Source of the DNA: Actinomadura sp. NBRC 104412
GTDB taxonomy: Bacteria; Actinomycetota; Actinomycetes; Streptosporangiales; Streptosporangiaceae
Reading direction: 5' to 3'
NCBI RefSeq assembly: GCF_030269515.1
Contig: NZ_BSTM01000008.1
Span: 1-64,000 of the forward strand
DNA: 64,000 bases
This document shows, piece after piece, positions 34,572 through 43,116 of this stretch; position 1 is the first letter of the stretch, and every line of letters starts with the position of its first letter. The position numbers and the translations under genes were made by a program. Under the pieces are notes generated by a model. The model ran no database searches and was not told the origin of the DNA. It saw only the letters and a list, made by a program, of their open reading frames with translations.

Positions 34572-35449
34572 CGAGGTCCCCCATGGCATCCACACAGAAC
34601 ACGTCCACGAGCCCGGCGGCCGTGCCGGACGCGGCCCCACTCCAGAGCGCGGGCGGGTCCCGCGGCCGGCTCGATCCGCGGGAGCGGCCGGAGATCGTGC
34701 TCGTCCCGGCGGTCTTCGCGATCGTGATGCTCGGCTGGGAGTTCCTGGCCCGGCCGCTCGGGATCGACGAGTACACCCTGCCGCGGCCGTCGCAGATCTA
34801 CACGGCGCTCGAGGCCCAGCTCACCGACGGCCAGTTCTGGGGGCACCTGCGGGTGACCCTCCAGGAGGCGCTGCTCGGGTACGTGATCGGCGTCGGCGTG
34901 GCGATGCTGCTGGGCACGCTGATCTCGCAGGTCCGGCTGGTCGAGCGGACGCTCATGCCGTACATCGTGGCCTTCCAGACCGTGCCCAAGGTGGCGCTGG
35001 CGCCGCTGTTCGTCGTCTGGTTCGGCTTCGGGATCAGCAGCAAGATCGTGATGGCGGCGGTCATCTCGTTCTTCCCGATGCTGGTCAACGTCGTCGAGGG
35101 ACTGCGCTCCGCCGACGCGGACCGGATCCAGATGCTCACGGTGTTCGGCGCCGGGCGCTTCCAGATCTTCCGCATGGTGCGGCTGCCCACCGCGGTGCCG
35201 TTCATCTTCGCCGGGCTCGACATCGGGATCGTGTTCGCGATCCTCGGCGCGGTCGTCGGCGAGTTCATCGGCGCCAAGGAGGGGCTGGGCTATCTGCTGC
35301 TCCAGAGCAACTTCAACTTCGACATCGCGGGCATGTTCGCGGTGCTGGTGGTGCTCTCCGTGCTCGGGCTCATCGCGCACTTCCTGATCCGGCTCGCCCA
35401 GCGGCGGCTGGCGTTCTGGGCCGAGGAGAACAGGGTCATCGGTGCCTGA
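34568..35449 (+). CDS. ABC transporter permease (SsuC/TauC type)
   Basis: A 293-residue inner-membrane permease with about six helices. The coupling-helix EAA-like loop is VEGLRSADADRIQMLTVFGA, typical of the BPD_transp_1 family. It is translationally coupled to the ATPase gene. One permease gene is expected to form a homodimer in this class. Its final codons overlap a possible GTG start of the IclR gene. Confidence 0.92.
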   Translation: MTRSPMASTQNTSTSPAAVPDAAPLQSAGGSRGRLDPRERPEIVLVPAVFAIVMLGWEFLARPLGIDEYTLPRPSQIYTALEAQLTDGQFWGHLRVTLQEALLGYVIGVGVAMLLGTLISQVRLVERTLMPYIVAFQTVPKVALAPLFVVWFGFGISSKIVMAAVISFFPMLVNVVEGLRSADADRIQMLTVFGAGRFQIFRMVRLPTAVPFIFAGLDIGIVFAILGAVVGEFIGAKEGLGYLLLQSNFNFDIAGMFAVLVVLSVLGLIAHFLIRLAQRRLAFWAEENRVIGA

Positions 35450-35489
35450 CGTCCCCGCCGCCCACCCCGCCCACCCCGCCGAGGACCTC

Positions 35490-36335
35490 ATGACGACCGA
35501 CGACTCCGACTCCCGGATCGAGGCCGAGACCAAGGACGGCCCTGCCCGGTCGGGCATCGCCCGTGCCCTCGCCGTGATCGACGCGATCAGCCGGTCGCCG
35601 GAGGCCCAGGGGGTCTCCGTGCTCGCCCGGGAGATCGGCCTGTCGAAGGCGGTGACCCACCGGATCCTGCGCGAGCTGGTCGCCGGCCGGTTCCTGCGCT
35701 TCGACGAGACGACGAAGGTGTACCGGCTCGGCCCCGGCGCGCTGAGCATCGGCCTGGCGGCGCTGCGCGAGCTGGACGTCCCGGCGATCGCGCACCGCCA
35801 CCTGGTCTCGCTGTCGGAGCGAACCGGGGAGACGACCACGCTCTCGCTGCGCCAGGGCTGGTCGCGGGTGTACGTCGACCAGGTGCTGTCGTCGCAGGAG
35901 ATCCGCATGTCGGTCGCGCTCGGCACCAGCCACCCGTTGCACGCGGGGTCGTCGTCCAAGGCGATCCTGGCGGCGCTGCCCGACAGCGAGGTCGACGACT
36001 ACATCGCGCACCACCGGCTCGACAGCGTCACCGACGCCACCATCACCTCGGCGGACGAGCTGCGCGAGGAGATTCGCCGGATCCGGGCGGTGGGCTACGC
36101 GGTCAGCTCCGGCGAACGGCAGTCGGGCGCGGCGAGCGTCGCGGCGGCCATCCACGGCCCCGCGGGCCAGGCGATCGGGTCGATTTCGGTGTGCGGGGTG
36201 CAGCACATGTTCACCCGCGCCCGCAGCAGGTCGCTCGGCGACCAGGTGATCGCGACGGCCGCCGCGATCTCCGCCGATCTGGGCCGCGGCCCGTCCAGGT
36301 CCGAGGACGAGAGCAGGACGGCGTCCGAGCACTGA
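35490..36335 (+). CDS. IclR-family transcriptional regulator
   Basis: A 281-residue regulator with an N-terminal winged helix (GIARALAVIDAISRS, LSKAVTHRILRELV) and a C-terminal GAF-like effector domain (LHAGSSSKAILAAL, SGERQSGAASVAAAI). IclR proteins usually control catabolic operons for aromatic or small organic acids. The ATG at 35490 has a GAGGA site five bases upstream. A GTG at 35442, inside the permease gene, would add 16 low-complexity residues and is less likely. It likely controls the importer and the downstream CoA transferase genes. Confidence 0.88.
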   Translation: MTTDDSDSRIEAETKDGPARSGIARALAVIDAISRSPEAQGVSVLAREIGLSKAVTHRILRELVAGRFLRFDETTKVYRLGPGALSIGLAALRELDVPAIAHRHLVSLSERTGETTTLSLRQGWSRVYVDQVLSSQEIRMSVALGTSHPLHAGSSSKAILAALPDSEVDDYIAHHRLDSVTDATITSADELREEIRRIRAVGYAVSSGERQSGAASVAAAIHGPAGQAIGSISVCGVQHMFTRARSRSLGDQVIATAAAISADLGRGPSRSEDESRTASEH

Positions 36336-36419
36336 CGGCGGCGCGCCACCCGCCCGCGCGCCACCGCCCGCGCGGCATCGCCGCGCTGATCGAATCCAGT
36401 CTTCAGCAGGGGGAGATGA

Positions 36420-37622
36420 ATGCAGGACGGTCCACTCCACGGACTACGGGTCATCGACGCCTCGACGATCCTCGCCGGGCCGCTGTGCGCGCGGATTCTC
36501 GGCGACTTCGGCGCGGACGTCGTGAAGATCGAGCATCCGGTGACCGGCGACGGGATGCGCGGCCACGGCAGGTCCAAGGACGGCACGCCGATCTGGTGGA
36601 AGGAGATCTCGCGGAACAAGCGGGCGCTCGCGCTCAAACTGTCCGTCCCCGAGGGCGCCGAGATCCTGCTCAAGCTGGCCGCGCGGTCGGACGTGCTGAT
36701 CGAGAACTTCCGCCCGGGAACGCTGGAGCGCTGGGGCCTGGGGCCGGACCGGCTGCACGAGGTCAACCCGAGCTTGATCATCGTCCGGGTCACCGGCTTC
36801 GGGCAGCGCGGCCCGTACGCCGGACGGGCCGGGTTCGGCACGCTCGCCGAGGCGATGAGCGGCTTCGCGTACATGACCGGCGAGCCGGACGGGCCGCCCA
36901 CGCTGCCCGCGTTCGGGCTCGCCGACAGCATCTGCGGGATCGCCGCCTCGTCCGCGACGGCGATGGCGCTGTGGCACCGCGACCGCGACCCGGAACGGCG
37001 CGGCCAGGTCATCGACATGAGCCTGCTGGAACCGCTGATGACGGCGGTCGGACCGGCGCCCACCGTGTACGACCAGCTCGGCGTGGTCGAGGAGCGGCAC
37101 GGCAACCGGTCGACGAACAACGCGCCCCGCAACACGTACCGGACCGTGGACGGGCACTGGGTCGCGGTGTCGACGAGCGCGCAGCGGATCGCCGAGCGGG
37201 TGCTGCGGCTCGTCGGCCACCCCGAGGTGATCGAGCAGCCGTGGTTCGCGACCGGCCACGGTCGCGCGGAACACGCCGACCTGCTCGACAAGCTGGTCGG
37301 CGACTGGATCGCCGAGCGCACCCGCGAGCACGTCATCGCGGAGTTCACCGAGGCGGGCGCGGCCGTCGCCCCCGTCTACAGCGCGGCGGACATCGTCGGT
37401 GACCCGCACATCCGGGAGACGGAGATGCTGACCAGCGTCCCCGACCCGGACTTCGGGCCGATGCTGATGCACAACGTCATGTGGCGGATGTCGCGCACGC
37501 CGGGCCGGATCCGCTTCACCGGGCGCCCCCTGGGCGCCGACACCGAGGGGCTGCTCGTCGACGAGCTCGGCCTCGACCCGGCGGAAGTGGCGAGCCTGCG
37601 CGAGCGCCAGATCGTGGCCTGA
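36420..37622 (+). CDS. class III CoA transferase (CaiB/BaiF family)
   Basis: A 400-residue CoA transferase. Features are the N-terminal GLRVIDASTILAGPLCARIL and DFGADVVKIEHP, the substrate segment IENFRPGTLERWGLG, the catalytic Asp in VIDMSLLEPL and the hinge motif RNTYRTVDGHW. These enzymes move CoA from one acyl-CoA to a free carboxylate such as oxalate, carnitine or a bile acid derivative. No oxalyl-CoA decarboxylase or acyl-CoA dehydrogenase partner lies next to it, so the acid is unknown. A GGGGGAG site precedes the ATG. The next gene starts 21 bases after the stop. Confidence 0.9.
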   Translation: MQDGPLHGLRVIDASTILAGPLCARILGDFGADVVKIEHPVTGDGMRGHGRSKDGTPIWWKEISRNKRALALKLSVPEGAEILLKLAARSDVLIENFRPGTLERWGLGPDRLHEVNPSLIIVRVTGFGQRGPYAGRAGFGTLAEAMSGFAYMTGEPDGPPTLPAFGLADSICGIAASSATAMALWHRDRDPERRGQVIDMSLLEPLMTAVGPAPTVYDQLGVVEERHGNRSTNNAPRNTYRTVDGHWVAVSTSAQRIAERVLRLVGHPEVIEQPWFATGHGRAEHADLLDKLVGDWIAERTREHVIAEFTEAGAAVAPVYSAADIVGDPHIRETEMLTSVPDPDFGPMLMHNVMWRMSRTPGRIRFTGRPLGADTEGLLVDELGLDPAEVASLRERQIVA

Positions 37623-37643
37623 CCGTCGAGGAGAGGTGAACCG

Positions 37644-38456
37644 TTGAATCGGATCTGGTTCCAGAAGCACACGGTCGTCGGCCGCAACCCCTGGCTGGAC
37701 GAAGGGTACGAGCGGCACGCCCGCGACATCCTCGGCGACCGCGCGGCCGTGGAGTTCCACGCGCTGCCCGCCGAGGCGTACGCGACACGGATGCCCGCCG
37801 ACCACGTGAAGTACGGCCAGCTCGAAGTCTTCTTTTCCTGGTACTTCGCCGAGCGGGCGGTCGAGGCCGAGCGACGCGGCTTCGCGGCGTACGTGATCGG
37901 CACCAGCCAGGACCCCGGCCTGGACGCGGCGCGCTCGCTGGTGTCGATCCCGGTCGTCGGGTACGGGCAGGCGACCTTCGACTTCCTGCGCTCCCAGGGG
38001 CTGCGGTTCGGCGTCGTCGGGTTCGTCCCGGCGCTGGAGGAGGCGCTGCGGGCCAACCAGTCCCGCTATGGCTGCGCCGAGCTGTGCGTGGGTTTCCGCT
38101 ACCTGCCGGAGGGGCGCACGCTCATCGAGAAAGGGCTCCCGGACGACGCCCTGCCCGCCCTGCTGGAGAAGATCGAGGGGGCGGCGGCGGAGCTGCGCGA
38201 GGCGGGCGCGCAGACGATCGTCTCGGGCGAGGGCATCCCCTGCGAGCTGCTGTGGCGTGCCGGGATCCGCAGGGTCGCCGGTCTCCCGCTGATCGACTCC
38301 AACGGCCTCGCGCTCGCCACCGCGAACATGCAGGCGGACCTGCTCGCCGCGGGCGTGTGGAGCCGCGACGCCCCCGGCTACCTGACCGACCGCGCCCCGG
38401 CCGAGGAGGTCGACCGCCTGCGCGCCCTCTTCGGCCCCGCCATCGCCCACGGCTGA
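37644..38456 (+). CDS. Asp/Glu/hydantoin racemase-family protein with missing catalytic Cys
   Basis: A 270-residue protein with the two-domain racemase/maleate isomerase fold. The first active-site region reads YVIGTSQDPGLDAAR, where related hydantoin racemases have Cys in the place of the Thr. The second reads IVSGEGIPCELL, where the family usually has G-C; here Glu sits there and a Cys comes four residues later. The enzyme may therefore use another mechanism or substrate. The TTG start at 37644 follows GGAGAGGTGA. It is the last gene of the importer/CoA transferase cluster, so it probably acts on the same compound. Confidence 0.75.
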   Translation: MNRIWFQKHTVVGRNPWLDEGYERHARDILGDRAAVEFHALPAEAYATRMPADHVKYGQLEVFFSWYFAERAVEAERRGFAAYVIGTSQDPGLDAARSLVSIPVVGYGQATFDFLRSQGLRFGVVGFVPALEEALRANQSRYGCAELCVGFRYLPEGRTLIEKGLPDDALPALLEKIEGAAAELREAGAQTIVSGEGIPCELLWRAGIRRVAGLPLIDSNGLALATANMQADLLAAGVWSRDAPGYLTDRAPAEEVDRLRALFGPAIAHG

Positions 38457-38462
38457 CGTGCC

Positions 38463-40268
38463 TCATCCGTCCGCGAGCGCCGCGTCGGCGTTCCTGAGGG
38501 CCATCGCCATGATGGTGAGCTGCGGGTTCACCTCCGGGCAGGTCGGCAGGACGGACGCGTCCACCAGGTGCACGCCGCGTACTCCGCGCAGCCGCCCATG
38601 CGGGTCGGCGGGTGTGCCGGCGCCGCCCATCCGGGCCGTGCCGGTCGGGTGGAAACCGGCCAGGTGCAGGTCGGTGACCGGGCTGGAGGCGACGGCCTCC
38701 GACACCTCCTCCTCGGTACGGGCGATCGGGTGGCGGGGCAGGCCGGTGAGCACGTCGCGTGCCCCGGCGGCGAGCAGGATCCGGCCCATGGCGACCAGCG
38801 CCCGCCGGAGCCGCGCTGCGTCCCGGGCGGAGAGGTCGTAGCGGGGGAGCGGGCGCCGCCGCCCGTACACGCGCCCGGACGGGCCGTCGGCGATCATCGC
38901 GCCGAGCACCGCGAGCCGGCCGGACTCCGCCAGCCGCCGCCGCAGCTCCCGTCCCGTGCCGGGCAGGACGAACGAGCTCATGCCGTGCGGGCTCGCGGTC
39001 GCCTCGATCAGGATCCCGTCGCCGTGCGCCTCCTCGATCCCGGCGCTCTGCATCACGCCCGACCAGGACGTCACCGGCTCGTCGAACCGCCCGGCCATGC
39101 TCGTGGCCGGGTGGACGGCCATGCCGCGCCCGAGCCCGGGATGCCCGCCCAGACCGGAGCGGCGCAGCAGCGGTGGCGTCTGCGTCGCGCCCGCGGCCAC
39201 GACGATCCGGGACGCGAGGATCTCCAGATGCGTCCCGTCCGGGCGCCGCGCCCTGATGCCGGTGGCGCGGCCGCGTTCCACCAGGATGCGTTCGACCTTC
39301 GCGTGCGTGATGATGCGGGCTCCGGCCGCGCACGCCTGGGGCAGCGCGTTCAGGTGGACGCCGTTCTTCGCGTTGCGCGGGCATCCGGCGGCGCACTGGC
39401 CGCTGCCCGCGCAGCCGGGGGCGTTGCGGCGCAGCGGCGCGGCCTTCCAGCCCAGCCGCCGCGCGCCTTCCAGCGCGAGCAGCCCGTTGCGTCCCAGCAC
39501 GTCGATGGGCTGCGGCGCGACCCGCAGGGTCGCCTCCACCTCGTCCAGGTAGGCGTCGAAGCCGTCCATGGGAACGCCGAGCCGCGACCAGCGGCGCTGG
39601 ACGTGCGGAGGCGTCCGGTAGCAGGTGCCGCTGTTGACGACGGTCGTGCCCCCGACGGCGCGTCCCTCGGGCAGCAGGACAGGAGGACGGCCGAGCGCGA
39701 ACGAGGCCCCCGCGTCCCGGTAGAGCCGGGTGAAGCGTTCGAGTGGCGGGCGGTCGCGGAAGTCGGCGGCGACGAAGCGGCGCCCCTCCTCCACGACCAC
39801 CACGGACAGGCCCGCGCGGGCCAGCGTGCGCGCCGCCATCGCCCCGCCCGCTCCCGACCCGACGACGATCGCGTCGGCGGTCGCCCTGGACGGCCATGCG
39901 CTGGACGGCGTGCAGTCCAGGTCGGCGTCCGGCCGCGCCCCCTCGTACGGCACGTGCGGGGGAGCGGGGAGAAGCTCCGTGGCCGCCGCCTGAAGCAGGG
40001 GGATCTTCAGCGTCTCCAGCAGCCGGGCCGCCGCCGGCCGTCCTTCCAGCACCTTGCACAACGCCTCGCGCCGGTCGGCGTCCAGCGCGTCCAGGGGACG
40101 CCCGGTGAGAAGGCGGGACAGCGCGTCCACGGCCCCGGCGCCCGCGGTGAGCCCCAGGCGCGCGGCCGGCGCGGGGAAGGCATCGCGGGCGCGGGCGGCG
40201 ACGCGCCGCACGTCGTTCTCGTCCTCCAGGCCCAGGACGGCCGCCACCGTCCCGGTCAGGGCGTTCAC
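38463..40268 (-). CDS. GMC-family FAD oxidoreductase
   Basis: A 601-residue flavoenzyme. After a roughly 130-residue helical N-terminal extension comes the FAD-binding motif VVGSGAGGAMAARTLARAG, the GGTTVVNSGTCYRTP signature, a Cys-rich segment CAGSGQCAAGCPRNAKN and the C-terminal HPTGTARMGG / VHLVDASVLPT elements with the active-site His and Asn region. The Cys-rich segment and layout match the bacterial steroid/alcohol dehydrogenase branch of GMC enzymes. There is no signal peptide. The GTG start overlaps the stop of the upstream gene by four bases (GTGA), which suggests the two proteins work as a pair. Confidence 0.88.
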   Translation of the reverse strand: MNALTGTVAAVLGLEDENDVRRVAARARDAFPAPAARLGLTAGAGAVDALSRLLTGRPLDALDADRREALCKVLEGRPAAARLLETLKIPLLQAAATELLPAPPHVPYEGARPDADLDCTPSSAWPSRATADAIVVGSGAGGAMAARTLARAGLSVVVVEEGRRFVAADFRDRPPLERFTRLYRDAGASFALGRPPVLLPEGRAVGGTTVVNSGTCYRTPPHVQRRWSRLGVPMDGFDAYLDEVEATLRVAPQPIDVLGRNGLLALEGARRLGWKAAPLRRNAPGCAGSGQCAAGCPRNAKNGVHLNALPQACAAGARIITHAKVERILVERGRATGIRARRPDGTHLEILASRIVVAAGATQTPPLLRRSGLGGHPGLGRGMAVHPATSMAGRFDEPVTSWSGVMQSAGIEEAHGDGILIEATASPHGMSSFVLPGTGRELRRRLAESGRLAVLGAMIADGPSGRVYGRRRPLPRYDLSARDAARLRRALVAMGRILLAAGARDVLTGLPRHPIARTEEEVSEAVASSPVTDLHLAGFHPTGTARMGGAGTPADPHGRLRGVRGVHLVDASVLPTCPEVNPQLTIMAMALRNADAALADG

Positions 40269-41710
40269 GCGTCGCCTCTGCGGGCGGCCTCGCCGTGAGG
40301 CCGGAGGCCCACTTCCGCGTGGCCGGTGCCGTCCAGGCGCCATTCGCGTTCGACGCTCCAGCCGCGCGCCGCCGTCCGCCGCGACAGCGTGATGACCACA
40401 TCGGCGCGCTCGGTGTTGTGGCAGACCGCCGGGCGCCCGTCCGGATCGGCGTAGTCGACCGCCACCGTCTCCTCGGGACGCTGGGTGACCTGGATGTGGA
40501 CGCGGCGGTCGCCGACCCGGCCGTGGACCGTCCAGGTGGGCAGCATGGGCTCACAGCGCAGCCGGAACGCGGCGAGCAGCGGGTCGCCCGCGGGCCAGTC
40601 CTCGCCGTCCACGCGCAGCCGGACGAACGGGAGCGCGGGCAGCCGGTTCATCAGCGGGCGGGTGGAGACCGCGGCCACGACCTCGCACACGTCGCCGCCG
40701 CCCAGATCGGCGTGCAGCCACGCCCAGCGCTCGGCGTTGCCGTGCCCGTAGATGCGGGCCGAGCCGCCGCGCCCGCCGCGCACCTCGAGCTCCCGGTCAC
40801 CGAACCGCACCACGCCGTCGTAGGTGGCGGCCGGCATGGGGACGATCTGCGCGGCGGGAAGCACCTCCCGCTCCCAGGCCCAGCGCGGGAAGGTATAGAG
40901 CGGCTCACCGGTACCCGTCTCCGACAGCTCCCACGACAGGTCGCCCGCCTTCCCCGTGAGCCGTCCCGGCACGTGTTCCACCGGGCCTGCGGTGAAGCCC
41001 GGCCCGTCCCCGTCGTCCCAGCCGTACGGGCCGAACCGCCCGAACACCGGGGCCTCACCCGGAGGGAAGACCGCCGCCCACCCATGCGCCCGAGCCTTGC
41101 CCTCACCGGATGCCACGAGCTCGTGGTGGAGCCAGATCCCGGTGCCGGTCGCCGGGTCGGTCAGCGTCGTGTACCACACCTCGAGTCGGCCGGGCTGACG
41201 CCGCCACCGCGACCTCATCAGCGCGGGTGGCCCGGACGGAGCCGGAACGCGGGCCGTCCCGGGGAACCGGAAGGACGCGAGGAACCGGGCCAGGTCGCGG
41301 CGCAGGTCGAAACGCAACCGGGCCTCGCCGACCACCGTCCCGTCCTCATCGGTGACCGTGACCGGCAGGAACGTCAGGGAGTGCAGTGGCCGCCGTGGCG
41401 TGAGCGACTTCCAGCCGTCCAGGTGGAGACGCCGCCCGTCCAGCGCCGTGAAGCCCAGGGTGTAGCGGATCCGGCGCGCGGTGACCGGCGCGACGTGCAG
41501 CCGCCCCGTCGCGGCGCGGTCGTCCGCCCAGCCGGGGACGGTCACGCGGCCGGACACGCTTCCCTCCAGAGTCCTCCAGGGAAGCAGCACTCCGGGCAGG
41601 TCGGCGTCCAGCTCCATCCTCATCGGGCGCACGGGTTCGTCCCGCTCGCCCTTGAGGCGCACCGTCCCCTCCATGACCTCACTGAACGTCGTGCGGCGGC
41701 TGCGGTTCAT
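40265..41710 (-). CDS. AttH/lipocalin-like hypothetical protein paired with the GMC enzyme
   Basis: A 481-residue protein, rich in beta strands, made of two halves. The N-terminal half has FSEVMEGTVRLKGER, a family pattern seen as an extra domain beside bacterial GMC oxidoreductases (RRIRYTLGFTALDGRRLHLDG). The C-terminal half resembles lipocalin-like AttH proteins (LHHELVASGEGKARAHGWAA and YGHGNAERWAWLHADLGG). No catalytic motif is obvious. It may bind a lipid or sterol and hand it to the flavoenzyme, to which it is translationally coupled. The first 32 bases overlap the GntR gene on the same strand. Confidence 0.6.
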   Translation of the reverse strand: MNRSRRTTFSEVMEGTVRLKGERDEPVRPMRMELDADLPGVLLPWRTLEGSVSGRVTVPGWADDRAATGRLHVAPVTARRIRYTLGFTALDGRRLHLDGWKSLTPRRPLHSLTFLPVTVTDEDGTVVGEARLRFDLRRDLARFLASFRFPGTARVPAPSGPPALMRSRWRRQPGRLEVWYTTLTDPATGTGIWLHHELVASGEGKARAHGWAAVFPPGEAPVFGRFGPYGWDDGDGPGFTAGPVEHVPGRLTGKAGDLSWELSETGTGEPLYTFPRWAWEREVLPAAQIVPMPAATYDGVVRFGDRELEVRGGRGGSARIYGHGNAERWAWLHADLGGGDVCEVVAAVSTRPLMNRLPALPFVRLRVDGEDWPAGDPLLAAFRLRCEPMLPTWTVHGRVGDRRVHIQVTQRPEETVAVDYADPDGRPAVCHNTERADVVITLSRRTAARGWSVEREWRLDGTGHAEVGLRPHGEAARRGDA

Positions 41711-42398
41711 CGGCCCTCCCCAGCATCAGGGACTCGGTCTCGGCGTAGTAGGCGTCGGCGGCCTCGCGGGCCCGGACCGCGTCCCCCGCGCACAGGGCCG
41801 CCACCAGCGGGGCGATCCGCTCCGCGGCGCCCGGCGGGTCGGTGAAGGCGCCCGCGAACCGCTCCCGCACCGCCAGATAGGCGTTGAGCAGCGCGTTCAC
41901 CAGGAACCCGTACACCCGGTTGCCGGTGGCCGCGGCGATCACCCGGTGGATCTCGCACTCGGCGAGCTGGGCGGTGTCCGCGTCCGGCGCCGCGCGCAGC
42001 TCGCCGGCCAGCGCGCGCAGCCGGTCCCGGTGCTCGGGCCCCGCGTGCGCGGCGGCCGTGGCGGCGATCTGCGCGCCCACCTCGCGCCGCACCTGGAAGA
42101 TCTCCGCCGCCCATTCCGGTCCCGCGGTGCCGACCAGCATCGGCAGCAGCTCGGGGCCGCCCAGCCGCTCGTAGTCGCGGACGCGCGTGCCGACCCCGTG
42201 CCTGGTCTCCACCAGCCCGGCCTGCCCGAGGCGGACCAGCGCGTGCTTCACCGACGTGCGGGTGACCTGGTACGCGGTGGCGAGCTCGCGCTCGGGCGGC
42301 AGGTAGGAGCCGGGAGGGTAGCGGCCGCTGAGAATGTCGTCGCGCAGCCGCGCGGCCAGGGTGTCGACGAGGGTGTCACGGGGCAACGGGGTGGTCAC
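41679..42398 (-). CDS. GntR/FadR-type transcriptional regulator
   Basis: A 239-residue regulator with an N-terminal winged helix (DTLAARLRDDILSGRYPPGS, PPERELATAYQVTRTSVKHAL) and an all-helical FadR-like (FCD) effector domain. The GTG at 42398 is preceded by an AGGGCGG-type site; upstream codons to 42428 lack one. Its gene overlaps the lipocalin-like gene by 32 bases, so regulator, lipocalin-like protein and GMC enzyme form one operon. A 12-bp inverted repeat directly upstream (42426-42454) is a probable autoregulatory operator. Confidence 0.88.
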   Translation of the reverse strand: MTTPLPRDTLVDTLAARLRDDILSGRYPPGSYLPPERELATAYQVTRTSVKHALVRLGQAGLVETRHGVGTRVRDYERLGGPELLPMLVGTAGPEWAAEIFQVRREVGAQIAATAAAHAGPEHRDRLRALAGELRAAPDADTAQLAECEIHRVIAAATGNRVYGFLVNALLNAYLAVRERFAGAFTDPPGAAERIAPLVAALCAGDAVRAREAADAYYAETESLMLGRADEPQPPHDVQ

Positions 42399-42425
42399 GG
42401 CCCGCCCTTCGCTATGGTGCGGTCG

Positions 42426-42454
42426 CACAGTGGCTCAGTGGATGAGCCACTGTG
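42426..42454. promoter_or_regulatory. perfect 12-bp inverted repeat, probable GntR operator
   Basis: CACAGTGGCTCA and TGAGCCACTGTG are exact reverse complements separated by five bases. Half-site fragments (CCACTGTG, CACTGTGGCAGTG) repeat at 42450-42470. The array lies 28 bases before the GntR start and 115 bases before the divergent YbaK gene. Confidence 0.75.
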
Positions 42455-42569
42455 CCACTGTGGCAGTGTCGTCCGCCACGGTCAATGCCACCGTGTCGAT
42501 GGTCCTCGCGTTCGTGGCAGGGTGGAACGCGCGTACGCGTAACGACGCGCGAAACGGAAGGGGCATCGG

Positions 42570-43106
42570 ATGACGGCGAACGCGATGGGGACTTTGGACT
42601 GGCAGCCGGCCGCCGGGCGGGCCGACCTGCTCGCCGGCCCGGTCGCCGCGGCCATCGGGCGGCGGCCCGAGGCGAAGGTCGCCGAGATCGACCCCGAGTT
42701 CGCCGACACCGCGGCGTTCTGCGAACGGTACGAGGTGCCGCTGGAGGCGAGCGCCAACTGCGTCATCGTCGCGGCCAAGCGCGGTGGCGAGGTCTCCTAC
42801 GCGGCCTGCATGGTCCTGGCCACCGACCGCGCCGACGTGAACGGCGTCGTCCGCAAGCGGCTCGGCGCGCGCAAGGTGTCGTTCGCGCCGATGGCGGACG
42901 CGACCTCGCTGACCTCGATGGAGTACGGCGGCATCACCCCGGTCGGGTTGCCCGCCGGCTGGCCGGTCCTGGTGGACGAGGCGGTGGCGGCGGCGCCCCA
43001 GGTCGTCATCGGCAGCGGCCTGCGCCGTTCCAAGCTGCTGCTCCCCGGCAAGTCCGTCGCCGACCTGCCGGGCGCCGAGGTGCTGGCGCTCAGCCTCGCC
43101 CGATAG
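42570..43106 (+). CDS. YbaK/ProX-family aminoacyl-tRNA deacylase
   Basis: A 178-residue protein of the YbaK/ProRS-editing superfamily. It has the conserved EASANCVIVAAKRGGEV strand, the Lys-containing GARKVSFAP region and the glycine-rich MEYGGITPVGLP loop that binds the tRNA 3' end. Free-standing members hydrolyse mis-acylated Cys-tRNA(Pro) or Ala-tRNA(Pro). An AAGGGG-like ribosome site precedes the ATG. The HD-domain gene follows 11 bases later. The divergent GntR operator might also influence its expression. Confidence 0.88.
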   Translation: MTANAMGTLDWQPAAGRADLLAGPVAAAIGRRPEAKVAEIDPEFADTAAFCERYEVPLEASANCVIVAAKRGGEVSYAACMVLATDRADVNGVVRKRLGARKVSFAPMADATSLTSMEYGGITPVGLPAGWPVLVDEAVAAAPQVVIGSGLRRSKLLLPGKSVADLPGAEVLALSLAR

Positions 43107-43116
43107 GCGGTCCCCC

